Shown one piece after another: positions 1-7,695 of a DNA stretch of 64,000 bases. The stretch lies in the NCBI GenBank assembly GCA_937898415.1, contig CALDLA010000051.1:22219-86218 (forward strand), read 5' to 3'. Both the position numbers and the translations under genes were made by a program. Every line of letters starts with the position of its first letter. The stretch's first letter is position 1. Below the pieces are notes generated by a model. That model had not been told where the DNA came from, did no database searches, and worked only from the letters and a program-made list of their open reading frames with translations. Source of the DNA: an uncultured Prevotellaceae bacterium. GTDB lineage: Bacteria; Bacteroidota; Bacteroidia; Bacteroidales; Bacteroidaceae.

Positions 1-510
1 CAGAAAGGCAAAGCCTGTCCTCATTGTGGTGCCTACGTCTCACAAATGACTGACAAATGTCCTGAGTGTGGCCAATATATTACACCTGAGGCAACTAAGG
101 AGCTTGAAGAGATTCTTGACAATCTTGAAGAGGCCTTGGTTAACATGAAGTCAAGAAAAGATTTCGATAGGAATAAAGCGATTGTAGAACGTTATGAGCG
201 AAAAGCGAGGATGTACTATAGTAATCATCCAAAGATTAAAGCGCTACTTGCTGAAGTTGATGACGAAATGAATGTAGCAGAAAGTAAATTAAAATCCATA
301 GAACGAAAAGAAACTTTAGTTTCAATACTGAAAAACAAATGGTTGTGGAAAGGAATGCCATTCCTGCTAACTCTAATATTTTTTGTTAAATGTCAAAGTG
401 TTCCTCAAGGGCCAGAAAGAGACCCGTATACTTTATTGATTATATTATGTGTTTTTATTGGGATTGGTATACTATTTTTTGAATTAATTAAAAATGCTGA
501 TAAGAAATAA
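1..510 (+). CDS. Zinc-ribbon membrane protein, 5' end outside window
   Basis: The reading frame is open from base 1, so the gene starts upstream; the ATG at 46 is internal. Seen: two CxxC knuckles close together (CPHCG encoded at about 16-30 and CPECG just after the ATG at 46), which together form a double zinc ribbon; a charged, probably coiled-coil stretch of about 60 residues; then two hydrophobic segments near the C-terminus separated by a short polar loop. This layout (N-terminal zinc ribbon, helical linker, C-terminal membrane helices) is common among uncharacterised bacterial membrane proteins. No function can be assigned. It ends 5 bp before the GIY-YIG gene and is probably cotranscribed with it. 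Confidence 0.75.
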   Translation, partial: QKGKACPHCGAYVSQMTDKCPECGQYITPEATKELEEILDNLEEALVNMKSRKDFDRNKAIVERYERKARMYYSNHPKIKALLAEVDDEMNVAESKLKSIERKETLVSILKNKWLWKGMPFLLTLIFFVKCQSVPQGPERDPYTLLIILCVFIGIGILFFELIKNADKK

Positions 511-515
511 CGATA

Positions 516-1256
516 ATGGAATCATTCATAAAAGACGTTACACTCATCCTTAGCAGTAATAATCAAAGAAAGTATTACGTTTATCGTCTGGTTGATCCCC
601 GAACATTACATACTTTCTATGTTGGCAAGGGCTGTGGAGACAGAGTGCTTCAGCACGCTAGAGGCGTTCTTGCAAAAAACACTTTAGATAAGGATGAAAA
701 CGAAATGTCCCTAAAAGAAAAGCAGATAGCAGAGATAATTAGTGCTGGAAAAGAAGTAATTTCCATTATCCATAGGCGAGGGCTTACAAACAAAGAGGCC
801 TTAGAAGTGGAAGCTGCGCTCATTGATGCATATCCAGGATTGACAAATATTCAGCGAGGATATGGCATCGATCGTGGAGTCATGACTATTGAGGATTTGT
901 ATGCAACATATAATACACCTGTATATAGCGAGCCGATTGATAAATATGTAATTATCAAGACTACATCTCGGTTTGTCAATGATAGAGGTGGACTTTATGA
1001 TGCTGTCAGTTATGCTTGGCGTGCTACATTACGAAAGGCAAAGCAATACAAATATGTCTTAGCCGTAGTAGATGGTATCGTGCGAGAAGTGTATGAGGTC
1101 AATAAGGATAATGGTTGGTACCAGTTTAATAGTGACAGAATTGCGTTTCATGGAAAGCCCACAAATGACGCTATTGTTTCAATGGTAAAAAACAAACGCA
1201 TTCCTGATTATTATAGAAAGAGGGGAGCTGCTAATCCTTTCATGTATAAAAAATAA
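516..1256 (+). CDS. GIY-YIG domain nuclease-like protein
   Basis: 246 residues. The N-terminal part carries a GIY-YIG nuclease signature of the LEM-3-like kind: YVYRL at residues 21-25, FYVGKG at 34-39, followed by the conserved Arg at 43 and a later helix with acidic residues (about 94-104) where the catalytic Glu is expected. The C-terminal half (about 130-246) is unrelated to anything I recognise and may bind a target. Family knowledge: GIY-YIG domains cut DNA and occur in homing endonucleases, repair and anti-phage proteins. Inference: an accessory nuclease. It lies directly downstream of the zinc-ribbon gene; composition is AT-rich like the surrounding accessory DNA. Confidence 0.75.
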   Translation: MESFIKDVTLILSSNNQRKYYVYRLVDPRTLHTFYVGKGCGDRVLQHARGVLAKNTLDKDENEMSLKEKQIAEIISAGKEVISIIHRRGLTNKEALEVEAALIDAYPGLTNIQRGYGIDRGVMTIEDLYATYNTPVYSEPIDKYVIIKTTSRFVNDRGGLYDAVSYAWRATLRKAKQYKYVLAVVDGIVREVYEVNKDNGWYQFNSDRIAFHGKPTNDAIVSMVKNKRIPDYYRKRGAANPFMYKK

Positions 1257-1280
1257 CAAATTAGGTAGCAGAACCTCACG

Positions 1281-1718
1281 ATGTATAGGCGAATCGTTAT
1301 TAAAATTATGGGGTTAAAGATTGCTAAAGACACGAATGTGATTACAATAGTAAAAGAGGAAAACGTGTTCACAAACAGCGACACAATCCAAAAAGGGGCT
1401 TTTGGCGATTACCCAGAAGACATCAAAGAAATAGTAATTCCAGAAGGTATAACCTCCATTGAGGAAAATGCTTTTGAGGGATGTGATAATCTGACCTCAA
1501 TAACACTTCCTGGTTCTTTGAAACACATAGGACGTGATGCCTTTACTGATTGTAATAAACTGAAAAATATAGTCTTGCCAGAGTCAATATCAACGATAGA
1601 ATGTTGGGGAGAACGAAGAGCCTGGAAAATAGACTTAGACAAGCCTTTCACTGATTTGACACAGCATCTTATTAAAGGGCTTGAAGTGGAACTCAACCCA
1701 CCCGTCAATTGGAAATAA
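1281..1718 (+). CDS. BspA-type leucine-rich repeat protein, short
   Basis: 145 residues. Residues about 48-105 contain two BspA-like (LRR_5) repeats with the typical pattern I-P-x-G-[IL]-T-x-I-x-x-x-A-F-x-x-C-x-x-L, for example 'IPEGITSIEENAFEGC' followed by 'LPGSLKHIGRDAFTDC'. Full-length family members carry many such repeats and are usually secreted or surface proteins; this one has only two or three and no signal peptide, so it is either a cytoplasmic mini-LRR or a remnant. It sits in a cluster of short accessory genes between the GIY-YIG gene and an IS110 element. Confidence 0.6.
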   Translation: MYRRIVIKIMGLKIAKDTNVITIVKEENVFTNSDTIQKGAFGDYPEDIKEIVIPEGITSIEENAFEGCDNLTSITLPGSLKHIGRDAFTDCNKLKNIVLPESISTIECWGERRAWKIDLDKPFTDLTQHLIKGLEVELNPPVNWK

Positions 1719-1732
1719 TATAAACACAGATT

Positions 1733-2077
1733 ATGTCATTAATAGTTTCCGATGGGTCTGAAATGATCCGATACAATCCGTCAACCGCCTCGATTGAAAC
1801 TTCGAATTCGAGAGGTATCTCATGGTCTATGCGCTACAGATGTTCTGGTATGGGAAATGTACGTGCATTGACAAAGCATAAAGGAGAGATAATCCTGTGT
1901 TCAGACCAAGGAATTTATTTCTCTAAGAACTCTGGTAGGGCTTGGGCAAAGCGGAATAGCTCTGAACGGAACTTTGTTGATATCCAAGACATGGGTAACG
2001 AGTTGATTGCTACCACCTCTGACGGTCATGTCTATGCTTCCTCATCAGGTGGGTTCAGTTGGTTTAAGCGAAGGTAA
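1733..2077 (+). CDS. BNR/beta-propeller-like fragment
   Basis: 114 residues containing three copies of a short motif resembling sialidase BNR Asp-box repeats: 'TSNSRGISWSMR', 'SKNSGRAWAKR' and 'SSSGGFSWFKR' (S-x-[DN]-x-G-x-x-W-like, with one blade about 40 residues long between them). A complete propeller needs five to seven blades, so this is either a short repeat protein or a remnant of a larger one. There is no signal peptide. It begins 14 bp after the LRR gene and is likely part of the same transcription unit. Molecular role unknown. Confidence 0.5.
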   Translation: MSLIVSDGSEMIRYNPSTASIETSNSRGISWSMRYRCSGMGNVRALTKHKGEIILCSDQGIYFSKNSGRAWAKRNSSERNFVDIQDMGNELIATTSDGHVYASSSGGFSWFKRR

Positions 2078-2100
2078 CAGAACAATAAAACAGATAAACT

Positions 2101-2289
2101 ATGAACAGGAAAGAAAGAGAGGCTGAATTTAAAGCCAAAATTGCCGAGCTGGATAATTATATAGAAGAAATGAATGGCAAGAGCAACAAGACTGATGAGG
2201 AAATAAAAGAACTCATTAAGGCCATGCAACAAGTCAATAAGTATCTGAGAGCTATCGGAGCCCCAGAGTCGGCTATGTATGACATATAG
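2101..2289 (+). CDS. Small charged helical protein
   Basis: 62 residues, rich in Glu and Lys, with no hydrophobic segment and a predicted all-helical character. It starts 23 bp after the BNR-like ORF. I do not recognise a family. It may be real because it begins with ATG after an A-rich stretch and follows the same strand and spacing as its neighbours, but the composition is simple and it could be spurious. Confidence 0.45.
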   Translation: MNRKEREAEFKAKIAELDNYIEEMNGKSNKTDEEIKELIKAMQQVNKYLRAIGAPESAMYDI

Positions 2290-2299
2290 ATTGGGTAAA

Positions 2300-2612
2300 A
2301 TGAAAATGAGGGAAAAAACACTGAAGACACTTGGAGTGCAATCAGTGAGCGAGGTTACCTCTTCCTTAAGTAGTACATTCACCTGTGAACTTGGTGTATA
2401 GATACATACTAAGGATAAGACTGGCAAACGAATCAGAATAAGAGGAGCACAAAAGTGATAGTCGTAAAAAGATTGTCTTTTCTGTTGGGATAATTGTCAT
2501 CCTACTATTCTGCGGGCTATACATTGCCTTATTGTTTGGACGAAATGCATACGCTATTCTGCAATCAAGTTCCGTAGAAGGGTGTATCTCTTACCTTTGC
2601 ACCAGATTATAG
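2300..2612 (+). pseudogene. Gene debris upstream of the IS110 element
   Basis: A frame opens with ATG at 2300 and is stopped by TAG at 2399-2401; the same frame continues after that stop to TGA near 2455. A second frame then encodes a single strongly hydrophobic segment (about 2463-2540, KKIVFSVGIIVILLFCGLYI) with no start codon of its own and ends at 2612. This looks like one or two small membrane-protein genes broken by point mutation and frameshift. A promoter-like TACCTTTG lies at about 2592-2599. No family assigned. Confidence 0.4.
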
Positions 2613-2674
2613 AAATGTTCTAAATGTCCGATATTAAATATCGTATCAGTTTAGGACATACGGCTATGATTTTG

Positions 2675-2682
2675 TAGTTTTG
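2675..2682 (+). promoter_or_regulatory. -7 box for the IS110 leader RNA
   Basis: TAGTTTTG matches the Bacteroidota -7 consensus TAnnTTTG. A TTTA at 2650-2653 lies about 21 bp upstream and may serve as a weak -33 TTTG. The predicted start is around 2688, just before the structured leader. Confidence 0.55.
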
Positions 2683-2688
2683 CTAGAG

Positions 2689-2866
2689 ATTATGGCCGTA
2701 GGGGACGAGGCGAGGCGTAGCCAGGCAGGCTTCAAGCCATGCCGTGTATTAGATTCTGCCCGTCCCCTTTACAAATCTTTAGAGTCTGGACAAAGAATCG
2801 AAGCACGCTATAAGACGGCGATGCAGCGTCCGATAAGAGTAAAGTCGAATAGGATTTGGCTATAGT
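2689..2866 (+). ncRNA. Candidate IS110 bridge RNA (leader RNA)
   Basis: This 5' non-coding segment between a -7 box and the transposase folds well. Seen: an 8-bp stem pairing 2700-2707 (AGGGGACG) with 2761-2768; inside it a hairpin 2724-2743 (GGCA/TGCC and GGC/GCC around TTCAA); then a second domain in which CTATA 2808-2812 pairs with TATAG 2861-2865 around an inner stem GACG 2814-2817/CGTC 2827-2830, leaving an asymmetric loop of about 30 nt. Known: IS110 elements express a bridge RNA of roughly this size from this position, with two loops that read target and donor DNA. Assignment of guide bases is not possible without the exact IS ends. A 61-codon ORF over the same region is probably incidental. 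Confidence 0.55.
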
Positions 2867-2904
2867 CTAAACACTTATTCATTAACAATTAAAACAGTTA
2901 GAAG

Positions 2905-4074
2905 ATGAAGCCAAATTCACAGATGACACTCGACAGGTACTTCCGTCAGTGTGTTGGAATTGACGTTTCCAAGGACAAGTTCACCGCCTGCCTCCAGATG
3001 TATGACAAGGCCAGCGATGAGGGCTGTCACACGATGAGCATTGACTTCGACAACACGAAGTCAGGTTTTAACCAGTTTGTAAAGTGGAGCCGTAAGGAGG
3101 CTATAAAAGGTTTCCCGCTGACCTACATCATGGAGCCTACAGGTGTCTATTATGAGCGTCTTGCCTACCATCTGTACAAAATTGGGCAGACGGTCTATGT
3201 GGTGCTGCCGAACAAGGCCCGCAAGTTCTGTGAGGCAGAGGGCATCAAGACCAAGACCGATGCGATGGATGCACGCTGCCTGGCACTGATGGGGTGCGTC
3301 AGCCGTAAGCTGAAGCCATGGAGCCCGCCTGCCGCCATTTATCGCGAACTGCGCCAGATGACGCGCTTCCATGCCGACCTCTGTGAAATAAGGACCGGCG
3401 TGTCGAACCGCATGGAGGCGCTGGAGCACATGGAGGGCGTGAACAAGTCTGTAGTCGGAAACTGCAGGAAGCTGATTGACAAGATTGACAAGCTGATGGA
3501 GGACAACGGCAAGGCAATGATGCAGAAAGTCGCAGAGGACAAAAATCTGGAGACCAGAGTAAAACGCATTGCCACTGTCAAAGGAATCGGGGAACCGACT
3601 ATTGTGTGCGTCATTGCTGAGACACAGGGATTCCACCTCATTGAGAACCGCAAGCAACTCGTAAGTTACTCAGGTCTCGACGTGAAGGCAAGGCAGTCGG
3701 GGAATGATGATCCCAGGCATGTGATTTCAAAGAAGGGCAACGCCCATATACGGGCCGCTCTATATATGCCTGCACTGACAGCAGTCCGCCATAACCCGCA
3801 GATAAAGGCCGCCTATGGAAGAATCTGCCAGAAGCATCCCAGTGAGAAGATGATTGGTGTCACTGCCGCCATGCGACGTCTCTTACTACTTATTTACACT
3901 CTATGGAAAAACGGGGAGGTATATGACCCAACACGCGACAAGACGCACACACACCAAAAAAGGAAGAAGGAAGAGAATATGGAACTGGAATATGGGCCGG
4001 AGGAGTGCATAGGAACAAACCGTGAGCCCATAGACTGGAATGCGTCTAACGAGGACGGTAATCCACCTTTTTGA
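2905..4074 (+). CDS. IS110-family DEDD transposase/recombinase
   Basis: 389 residues. The N-terminal RuvC-like DEDD domain shows Asp20 in 'VGIDVSKDKF', Glu77 in 'IMEPTGVYY', and Asp119/Asp122 in 'KTKTDAMDAR'. A helical linker follows. The C-terminal Transposase_20 domain (about 220-330) includes 'IATVKGIGE' and the conserved Ser265-Gly in 'KARQSGNDDPR', the position of the catalytic Ser in this family. All expected catalytic residues are present, so the protein is probably active. About 45 C-terminal residues after the Tnp domain are charged and low in complexity. The enzyme works with an element-encoded RNA; the candidate lies just upstream. Confidence 0.92.
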   Translation: MKPNSQMTLDRYFRQCVGIDVSKDKFTACLQMYDKASDEGCHTMSIDFDNTKSGFNQFVKWSRKEAIKGFPLTYIMEPTGVYYERLAYHLYKIGQTVYVVLPNKARKFCEAEGIKTKTDAMDARCLALMGCVSRKLKPWSPPAAIYRELRQMTRFHADLCEIRTGVSNRMEALEHMEGVNKSVVGNCRKLIDKIDKLMEDNGKAMMQKVAEDKNLETRVKRIATVKGIGEPTIVCVIAETQGFHLIENRKQLVSYSGLDVKARQSGNDDPRHVISKKGNAHIRAALYMPALTAVRHNPQIKAAYGRICQKHPSEKMIGVTAAMRRLLLLIYTLWKNGEVYDPTRDKTHTHQKRKKEENMELEYGPEECIGTNREPIDWNASNEDGNPPF

Positions 4075-4155
4075 CAAAAGTGGCCGCGCCTCGAGACACA
4101 GCCACACGAGATAGTTCCTCTGGCGGGCTGCGCCAGTGACTTTCTTTGATGGCTG

Positions 4156-4163
4156 CAAAGGTA
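4156..4163 (-). promoter_or_regulatory. Minus-strand -7 box facing the IS 3' end
   Basis: CAAAGGTA on the plus strand is TACCTTTG on the minus strand, a perfect TAnnTTTG. It would drive transcription leftwards, antisense into the 3' end of the transposase. No convincing minus-strand gene follows, so it could be a leftover promoter of a gene displaced by the insertion. Confidence 0.45.
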
Positions 4164-4264
4164 ACCAGATTCTCTGAGACAACAAAGAAAAAAGCAAAAA
4201 ACATATCATTAATACATGTCCTGCTCCATAATGGCAATGAATCAGGACAAGATTAATACGCATT

Positions 4265-4485
4265 TAAACTTGAAATAGATAATGTTTGTTAATATGTTCT
4301 ATTTTTCTTCTCTTTTATTTGGAGATTAACACAGAATCTAATACGCACTTTGTGGCGGAGTGCCACACAAAGATGCTTGTCTGCTTTCTGATGAGCAAGC
4401 TCGGCAGACATTGGTTTTTTGTTTCCCTGAATTGTTATTTCACAATAAGAAATTTTCAGAATGAACCTCTCTGGAAATCATGATG
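4265..4485. repeat. Intergenic stretch with two hairpins
   Basis: No gene is evident between the IS element and the HTH genes. Two inverted repeats are visible: 4348-4356 with 4362-4372 (CTTTGTGGC against GCCACACAAAG, a 2-nt bulge, 5-nt loop) and 4378-4384 with 4404-4410 (TGTCTGC/GCAGACA). Such paired repeats next to excisionase and integrase genes could be arm sites or an attachment region, but that is inference. Confidence 0.4.
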
Positions 4486-4493
4486 TACCTTTG
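4486..4493 (+). promoter_or_regulatory. -7 box for the two HTH genes
   Basis: TACCTTTG, perfect match to TAnnTTTG, 27 bp upstream of the ATG at 4521. No clear -33 TTTG at the right distance. Confidence 0.6.
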
Positions 4494-4520
4494 CCCGCAA
4501 ATTACAAAAATTAAACAGAC

Positions 4521-4841
4521 ATGGAAGTTATATCAATTGAGCGCAGTACCTACGAGGAACTGCTGACGAGTTTCAACAGCTTTGTCGCACAGATGAGAGC
4601 AATGGCAGATAGAGGCACGGACAAGAAGCCAGGCAATTGGCTTGACAACCAAGACGTGTGCCAGATGCTGAACATCAGCCCCAGAAAATTACAGACTTTA
4701 CGGGATAACGGGACGTTGGCCTATTCTCAAATCAACCGCAAGCTGTTCTATAAGCCTGAGGATGTGGAGAGTATTCTTCATGTTGTGGCTGGTAGGGATA
4801 AAGATGGCAAGGTGTATAACCTCAAAACGAAGTGCCTATGA
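4521..4841 (+). CDS. Excisionase-like HTH protein 1
   Basis: 106 residues. Residues about 40-90 form a MerR/excisionase-like winged HTH: 'WLDNQDVCQMLNISPRKLQTL' style recognition helix followed by 'KLFYKPEDVESIL' (the wing and next helix). This is the helix_turn_helix_17 type found in many Bacteroidales conjugative and mobilisable elements beside tyrosine integrases, where members control excision. The N-terminal 35 residues look helical and may mediate dimerisation. It overlaps the next gene by 4 bp (ATGA), so the two are translationally coupled. Confidence 0.8.
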   Translation: MEVISIERSTYEELLTSFNSFVAQMRAMADRGTDKKPGNWLDNQDVCQMLNISPRKLQTLRDNGTLAYSQINRKLFYKPEDVESILHVVAGRDKDGKVYNLKTKCL

Positions 4842-5134
4842 ACGAACTGATAATGCCGCATAACGTTGGAGTGAAGAACGCAGTGGAGAACATGAATGAG
4901 GTGCTTGCCCTATACAAGAAGGTGATAGGAAATTACCGTCCATTGCTTGATGGTGAACGCTATCTGACAGACAAAGAGGTGTCTCAGATTCTGAAGATCA
5001 GCAGACGAACGTTACAGGAATACCGTAATGATGGTGTGTTACCTTACATATTGTTAGGTGGCAAAGTGCTTTATCGTGAAAGTGATTTGGAGAGAGTTCT
5101 GGAAAGTTGCTATCATCCGGCTTATAAACGATAG
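4838..5134 (+). CDS. Excisionase-like HTH protein 2
   Basis: 98 residues from the ATG at 4838, which shares ATGA with the stop of the preceding gene; a GTG two codons upstream is also possible. Residues about 45-95 repeat the same fold as the upstream protein: 'YLTDKEVSQILKISRRTLQEY' then 'KVLYRESDLERVLE'. The pair looks like an ancient tandem duplication. Paired small HTH proteins like this accompany integrases in CTnDOT-type elements as excision factors. The convergent integrase gene lies about 120 bp downstream. Confidence 0.8.
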   Translation: MNELIMPHNVGVKNAVENMNEVLALYKKVIGNYRPLLDGERYLTDKEVSQILKISRRTLQEYRNDGVLPYILLGGKVLYRESDLERVLESCYHPAYKR

Positions 5135-5180
5135 GGAAAAGAAAGAGCCATTAGCGGTTCGTGTGCTGAGGGATTATAAC

Positions 5181-5225
5181 GCAGAAAGACGGATGACAGA
5201 CTTCGCTAATCATTCGTCTTTCTGC
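5181..5225. repeat. Convergent hairpin between HTH and integrase genes
   Basis: A 16-bp inverted repeat, 5181-5196 against 5210-5225, with one G-T wobble and a 13-nt loop. There is no adjacent T-run, so it may be a bidirectional terminator of the Rho-assisted kind or a protein-binding site near the integrase. Confidence 0.5.
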
Positions 5226-5252
5226 TCTGAAGTTTTAATGCGCCGTTAGTAG

Positions 5253-6473
5253 TTATGTTCTCTTTATATTCTTGAATGATGCATTGAGTTTATTGCCGAG
5301 CATAGTCAGGTCGTTATCAAGTTTTTGACTTGTGATGCGGGCGTAAATCTGGGTAGTCACAATGTTGGTGTGTCCCAATACACGGCTAACGCTCTCGATG
5401 GGCATTCCTTTTGAAAGAGCTAACGTCGCGAAAGAGTGCCGGCCACAATGGTAGGAGATGGCTTTCTCAATGCCGCAGGCTGTCATCACCGTTTTCAGTT
5501 TCTTACACATCGACCAGTAATTCATCTTGCCGAACACCAGCTTGTCTTCCTGTAAGTGCTTGTAGCAGTCGATAATCTGCAAAGGTACGTCCATCAGTTT
5601 CACCTGGAAGGGGATGTTGGTCTTGTGTCGCTTGCTGATAATCCACTTGTCGCCATTGATGTCCACGATGTTGTCCGTCGTCAGGTTCTTCACGTCGATG
5701 AACGAGAGGGCGGTGAAGCACACGAATACAAAGATGTCACGCACAAAGGCGAGATTGTCGTCCTCGAACTCATGGGTTACGACTGCCTTTAGTTCTTCTT
5801 CGGTCAAGAACTCCCTTTCCTTGCAGTTTGGGCTGATGTGGAACTGTGCGAACGGATTACGGGGAATCTTGCCATTATAGTGTGCCCTCATCACAACACC
5901 TTTCAACCACATACACCTCTGCCAGATAGTGCCGTTAGCCAATCCTCGGTCTGTACTGAGGTAAGCGGCAAAGTCCTTGATGAATTCTGGCGTCAGTTCC
6001 AGCATTGACATATCTGTGCGACGGTAGTGCGACTGGATGAAGTCTGCCACGTCCTTCCGCGAGCGCTCCATAGCCCAGAGTGTGCTTGCAGCCCTGTCCT
6101 TGCCCACACGTTTCTTCTGGTTGGCAATGTCCTTGTCGAAAGCACTCAGCAGCGTTTCGTACTCACTACCAAAACCCTGATAGGAGTTGCGCACCATCTC
6201 AGCCGTCACAAAAGCCTCACGGTCAGAAAGATGTTGATAATGTTTGATAATCTGTGCCTTGATGTTATCTAGTTCGCGGTTGATCTGCAAAGCCTCCTTA
6301 CTGCGCCCTTTGGCACAATTGCCTTTCACGTCCCACATGTCAAGCGGAATCGTCTTCTTACAACTGAACTGCGACTGAGTCCCGTTAATCGTTACCCTGC
6401 CCATCACAGGCACCACACCATTCTTCTCCTTACTCTTGTTCACATAGAACAGAATGTTAAAAGTACTTCTCAT
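5253..6473 (-). CDS. Tyrosine recombinase (integrase), IntDOT-like
   Basis: 406 residues from the ATG at 6473; a longer frame to 6530 would start upstream of the promoter box at 6503-6510, so it is rejected. Order: N-terminal arm-type beta domain ('FNILFYVNKSKEKNG...'), SAM-like core-binding domain (about 100-220), catalytic domain (about 225-395). Catalytic residues: His342 and Arg345 in 'HCGRHSFA', His368 in 'LGHTNI', Tyr377 in 'QIYARI'. The usual first Arg ('TGLR') is replaced by Ser257 in 'TALSFIDVKN', as known for IntDOT of CTnDOT. It would catalyse integration and excision of the surrounding element with the two HTH proteins. Confidence 0.9.
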   Translation of the reverse strand: MRSTFNILFYVNKSKEKNGVVPVMGRVTINGTQSQFSCKKTIPLDMWDVKGNCAKGRSKEALQINRELDNIKAQIIKHYQHLSDREAFVTAEMVRNSYQGFGSEYETLLSAFDKDIANQKKRVGKDRAASTLWAMERSRKDVADFIQSHYRRTDMSMLELTPEFIKDFAAYLSTDRGLANGTIWQRCMWLKGVVMRAHYNGKIPRNPFAQFHISPNCKEREFLTEEELKAVVTHEFEDDNLAFVRDIFVFVCFTALSFIDVKNLTTDNIVDINGDKWIISKRHKTNIPFQVKLMDVPLQIIDCYKHLQEDKLVFGKMNYWSMCKKLKTVMTACGIEKAISYHCGRHSFATLALSKGMPIESVSRVLGHTNIVTTQIYARITSQKLDNDLTMLGNKLNASFKNIKRT

Positions 6474-6502
6474 GTTTCTTACTCCTTTTTTTATTTTGGC
6501 TG

Positions 6503-6510
6503 CAAAACTA
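6503..6510 (-). promoter_or_regulatory. -7 box of the integrase gene
   Basis: TAGTTTTG on the minus strand, 29 nt before the chosen start at 6473, with a GGAG ribosome-binding sequence between. This box decides the start codon, because the upstream in-frame ATG would not be transcribed. Confidence 0.65.
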
Positions 6511-6791
6511 CTATTTCTTTTGGCATTCATCGCTATGCAAAATGTAGCAGTTTGCGGAATAAGAAACGGTTGGCGAAAGGTGCGTCATTTCACCTCAATT
6601 CGCGTTGCCTATTAAGCCTTCTCAGAGGCCTAATTTTGGGTTACGAATTAGAAACCTAACTCCTTCACCAATCCTCCCTAATTTGCTTTCTCCTTCAATT
6701 TGAAGTTCCTCGTTTTTCCCTTGATTGCCTTTATTTTAGGTCGAAATGCGTTAATCTTCCAAAATACGTTGTTCTTTACAAGCTTTTTTCT

Positions 6792-6799
6792 TAACTTTG
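6792..6799 (+). promoter_or_regulatory. -7 box of the pyridoxamine kinase gene, very short leader
   Basis: TAACTTTG ends only 8 nt before the ATG at 6808. Transcription would start within a few bases of the start codon. The region 6511-6791 contains no gene that I can support. Confidence 0.6.
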
Positions 6800-6807
6800 C
6801 AGCCGGA

Positions 6808-7620
6808 ATGAAGAAGATACTGCTGATCAACGATGTCGTAGGCTACAGCCATGTGGGCATGGTGGCCATGATGCCCATCCTGACCTACCTGGGGCATCCG
6901 ACGTACAACCTGCCTACGTCGCTGGTGTCGAACACGCTGGACTACGGCCGTTTCAACGTGATGGACACCACGGAGTATATGCGCGGCGTGCTGCCCGTGT
7001 GGCGTGACCTGGGCTTCACGTTCGACGCCGTCTGCACCGGCCTGATGTTCAGCGAGGAGCAGGCCCTGCTGGTATCGCAGTACTGCACCGAACTGTCGCG
7101 TCAGGGCACCACCATCTTCGTGGATCCCATCATGGGCGACGGCGGGCGGCTCTACAACGGCATCACCCAGCGGTCGGTCGAGCTGATGCGCCAGATGGTC
7201 TCGGTGGCCGACCTGACGTTCCCCAACTATACCGAGGCCTGCTACCTGACATCGACGCCCTACCTGCCGGAAGGCATGACGTGGCAGGAAGCCCGCGAGA
7301 TGCTGGCCGGACTGCGCGACATCGGCTGCCGCTCGGCCTTGGTGACGAGCGCCAAGGTGGAGGGTCAGAGCTGTGTCATCGGCTACAACCACTACGACGG
7401 CAAGTACTTCCGGCTGGACTACGACGAGATACCGGTGCTCATCCACGGCACGGGCGACATCTTCTCGGCGGTGCTCATCGGCCACCTCATGAAGGGTGAA
7501 CCGCTGGTACAGTGTACTCGCACGGCGATGGACGTCGTCAGCCGCCTGATAGACCGCAACCGCGACTTAGACGACAAAAAACGGGGCATCCCCATTGAGA
7601 AATGTCTCGATTTACTATGA
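6808..7620 (+). CDS. pdxY: Pyridoxamine kinase-like PfkB/ThiD-fold kinase
   Basis: 270 residues. The ATG at 6808 gives 'MKKILLINDVVGYSHVGM', the expected N-terminus for this family; the longer upstream frame runs through the promoter. Seen: 'DPIMGDGGRLY' in the middle, 'PNYTEACYLT' after it, and the anion-hole motif 'GTGDIFSAVLIG' near residue 215 with the catalytic Asp. Family: ribokinase-like vitamin kinases that phosphorylate pyridoxal/pyridoxamine with ATP in the cytoplasm (B6 salvage). Substrate choice between B6 vitamers and hydroxymethylpyrimidine is not certain from sequence. It has its own promoter and a strong terminator just downstream, so it is monocistronic. Confidence 0.85.
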   Translation: MKKILLINDVVGYSHVGMVAMMPILTYLGHPTYNLPTSLVSNTLDYGRFNVMDTTEYMRGVLPVWRDLGFTFDAVCTGLMFSEEQALLVSQYCTELSRQGTTIFVDPIMGDGGRLYNGITQRSVELMRQMVSVADLTFPNYTEACYLTSTPYLPEGMTWQEAREMLAGLRDIGCRSALVTSAKVEGQSCVIGYNHYDGKYFRLDYDEIPVLIHGTGDIFSAVLIGHLMKGEPLVQCTRTAMDVVSRLIDRNRDLDDKKRGIPIEKCLDLL

Positions 7621-7637
7621 TTCCCATCATAATGATG

Positions 7638-7666
7638 GCCGAAAGTTTTGCACTTTCGGCTTTTTT
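7638..7666 (+). terminator. Intrinsic terminator after the pyridoxamine kinase gene
   Basis: Perfect 8-bp stem GCCGAAAG/CTTTCGGC (7638-7645 and 7653-7660), 7-nt loop, followed by TTTTTT. The next promoter begins 3 bp later. Confidence 0.9.
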
Positions 7667-7669
7667 GTT

Positions 7670-7677
7670 TACTTTTG
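7670..7677 (+). promoter_or_regulatory. -7 box of the acyl-CoA ligase operon
   Basis: TACTTTTG, 18 nt before the ATG at 7696, immediately after the terminator. It rules out the longer frame starting at 7648. Confidence 0.65.
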
Positions 7678-7695
7678 CAGAAAATTTGTGTAGCT

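Larger units (their letters stand above)
2640..4140 (+). mobile_element. IS110-family insertion sequence (ends approximate)
   Basis: The element is defined by an IS110-type DEDD recombinase gene (2905-4074) preceded by about 230 bp of structured non-coding DNA. IS110-family elements lack terminal inverted repeats and normally make no target duplication, so I could not place the exact ends; those given are bracketing guesses. The long 5' non-coding end and short 3' end fit the IS110 group rather than the IS1111 group. An intact copy of the empty site would fix the boundaries. Confidence 0.6.

Noticed and set aside
2680..2865. 61-codon ORF in the IS110 leader
   Set aside because: Coincides with the structured RNA region, has no domain and no ribosome-binding site.
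3061..3657. Long antisense ORF over the IS110 transposase
   Set aside because: Codons and composition follow the transposase frame; no promoter or start region; the plus-strand protein has all catalytic motifs.
6751..7485. Minus-strand ORF of 244 codons over the pyridoxamine kinase gene
   Set aside because: Shadow frame produced by GC-rich third positions of the real gene; Arg/His/Val-rich without domains.
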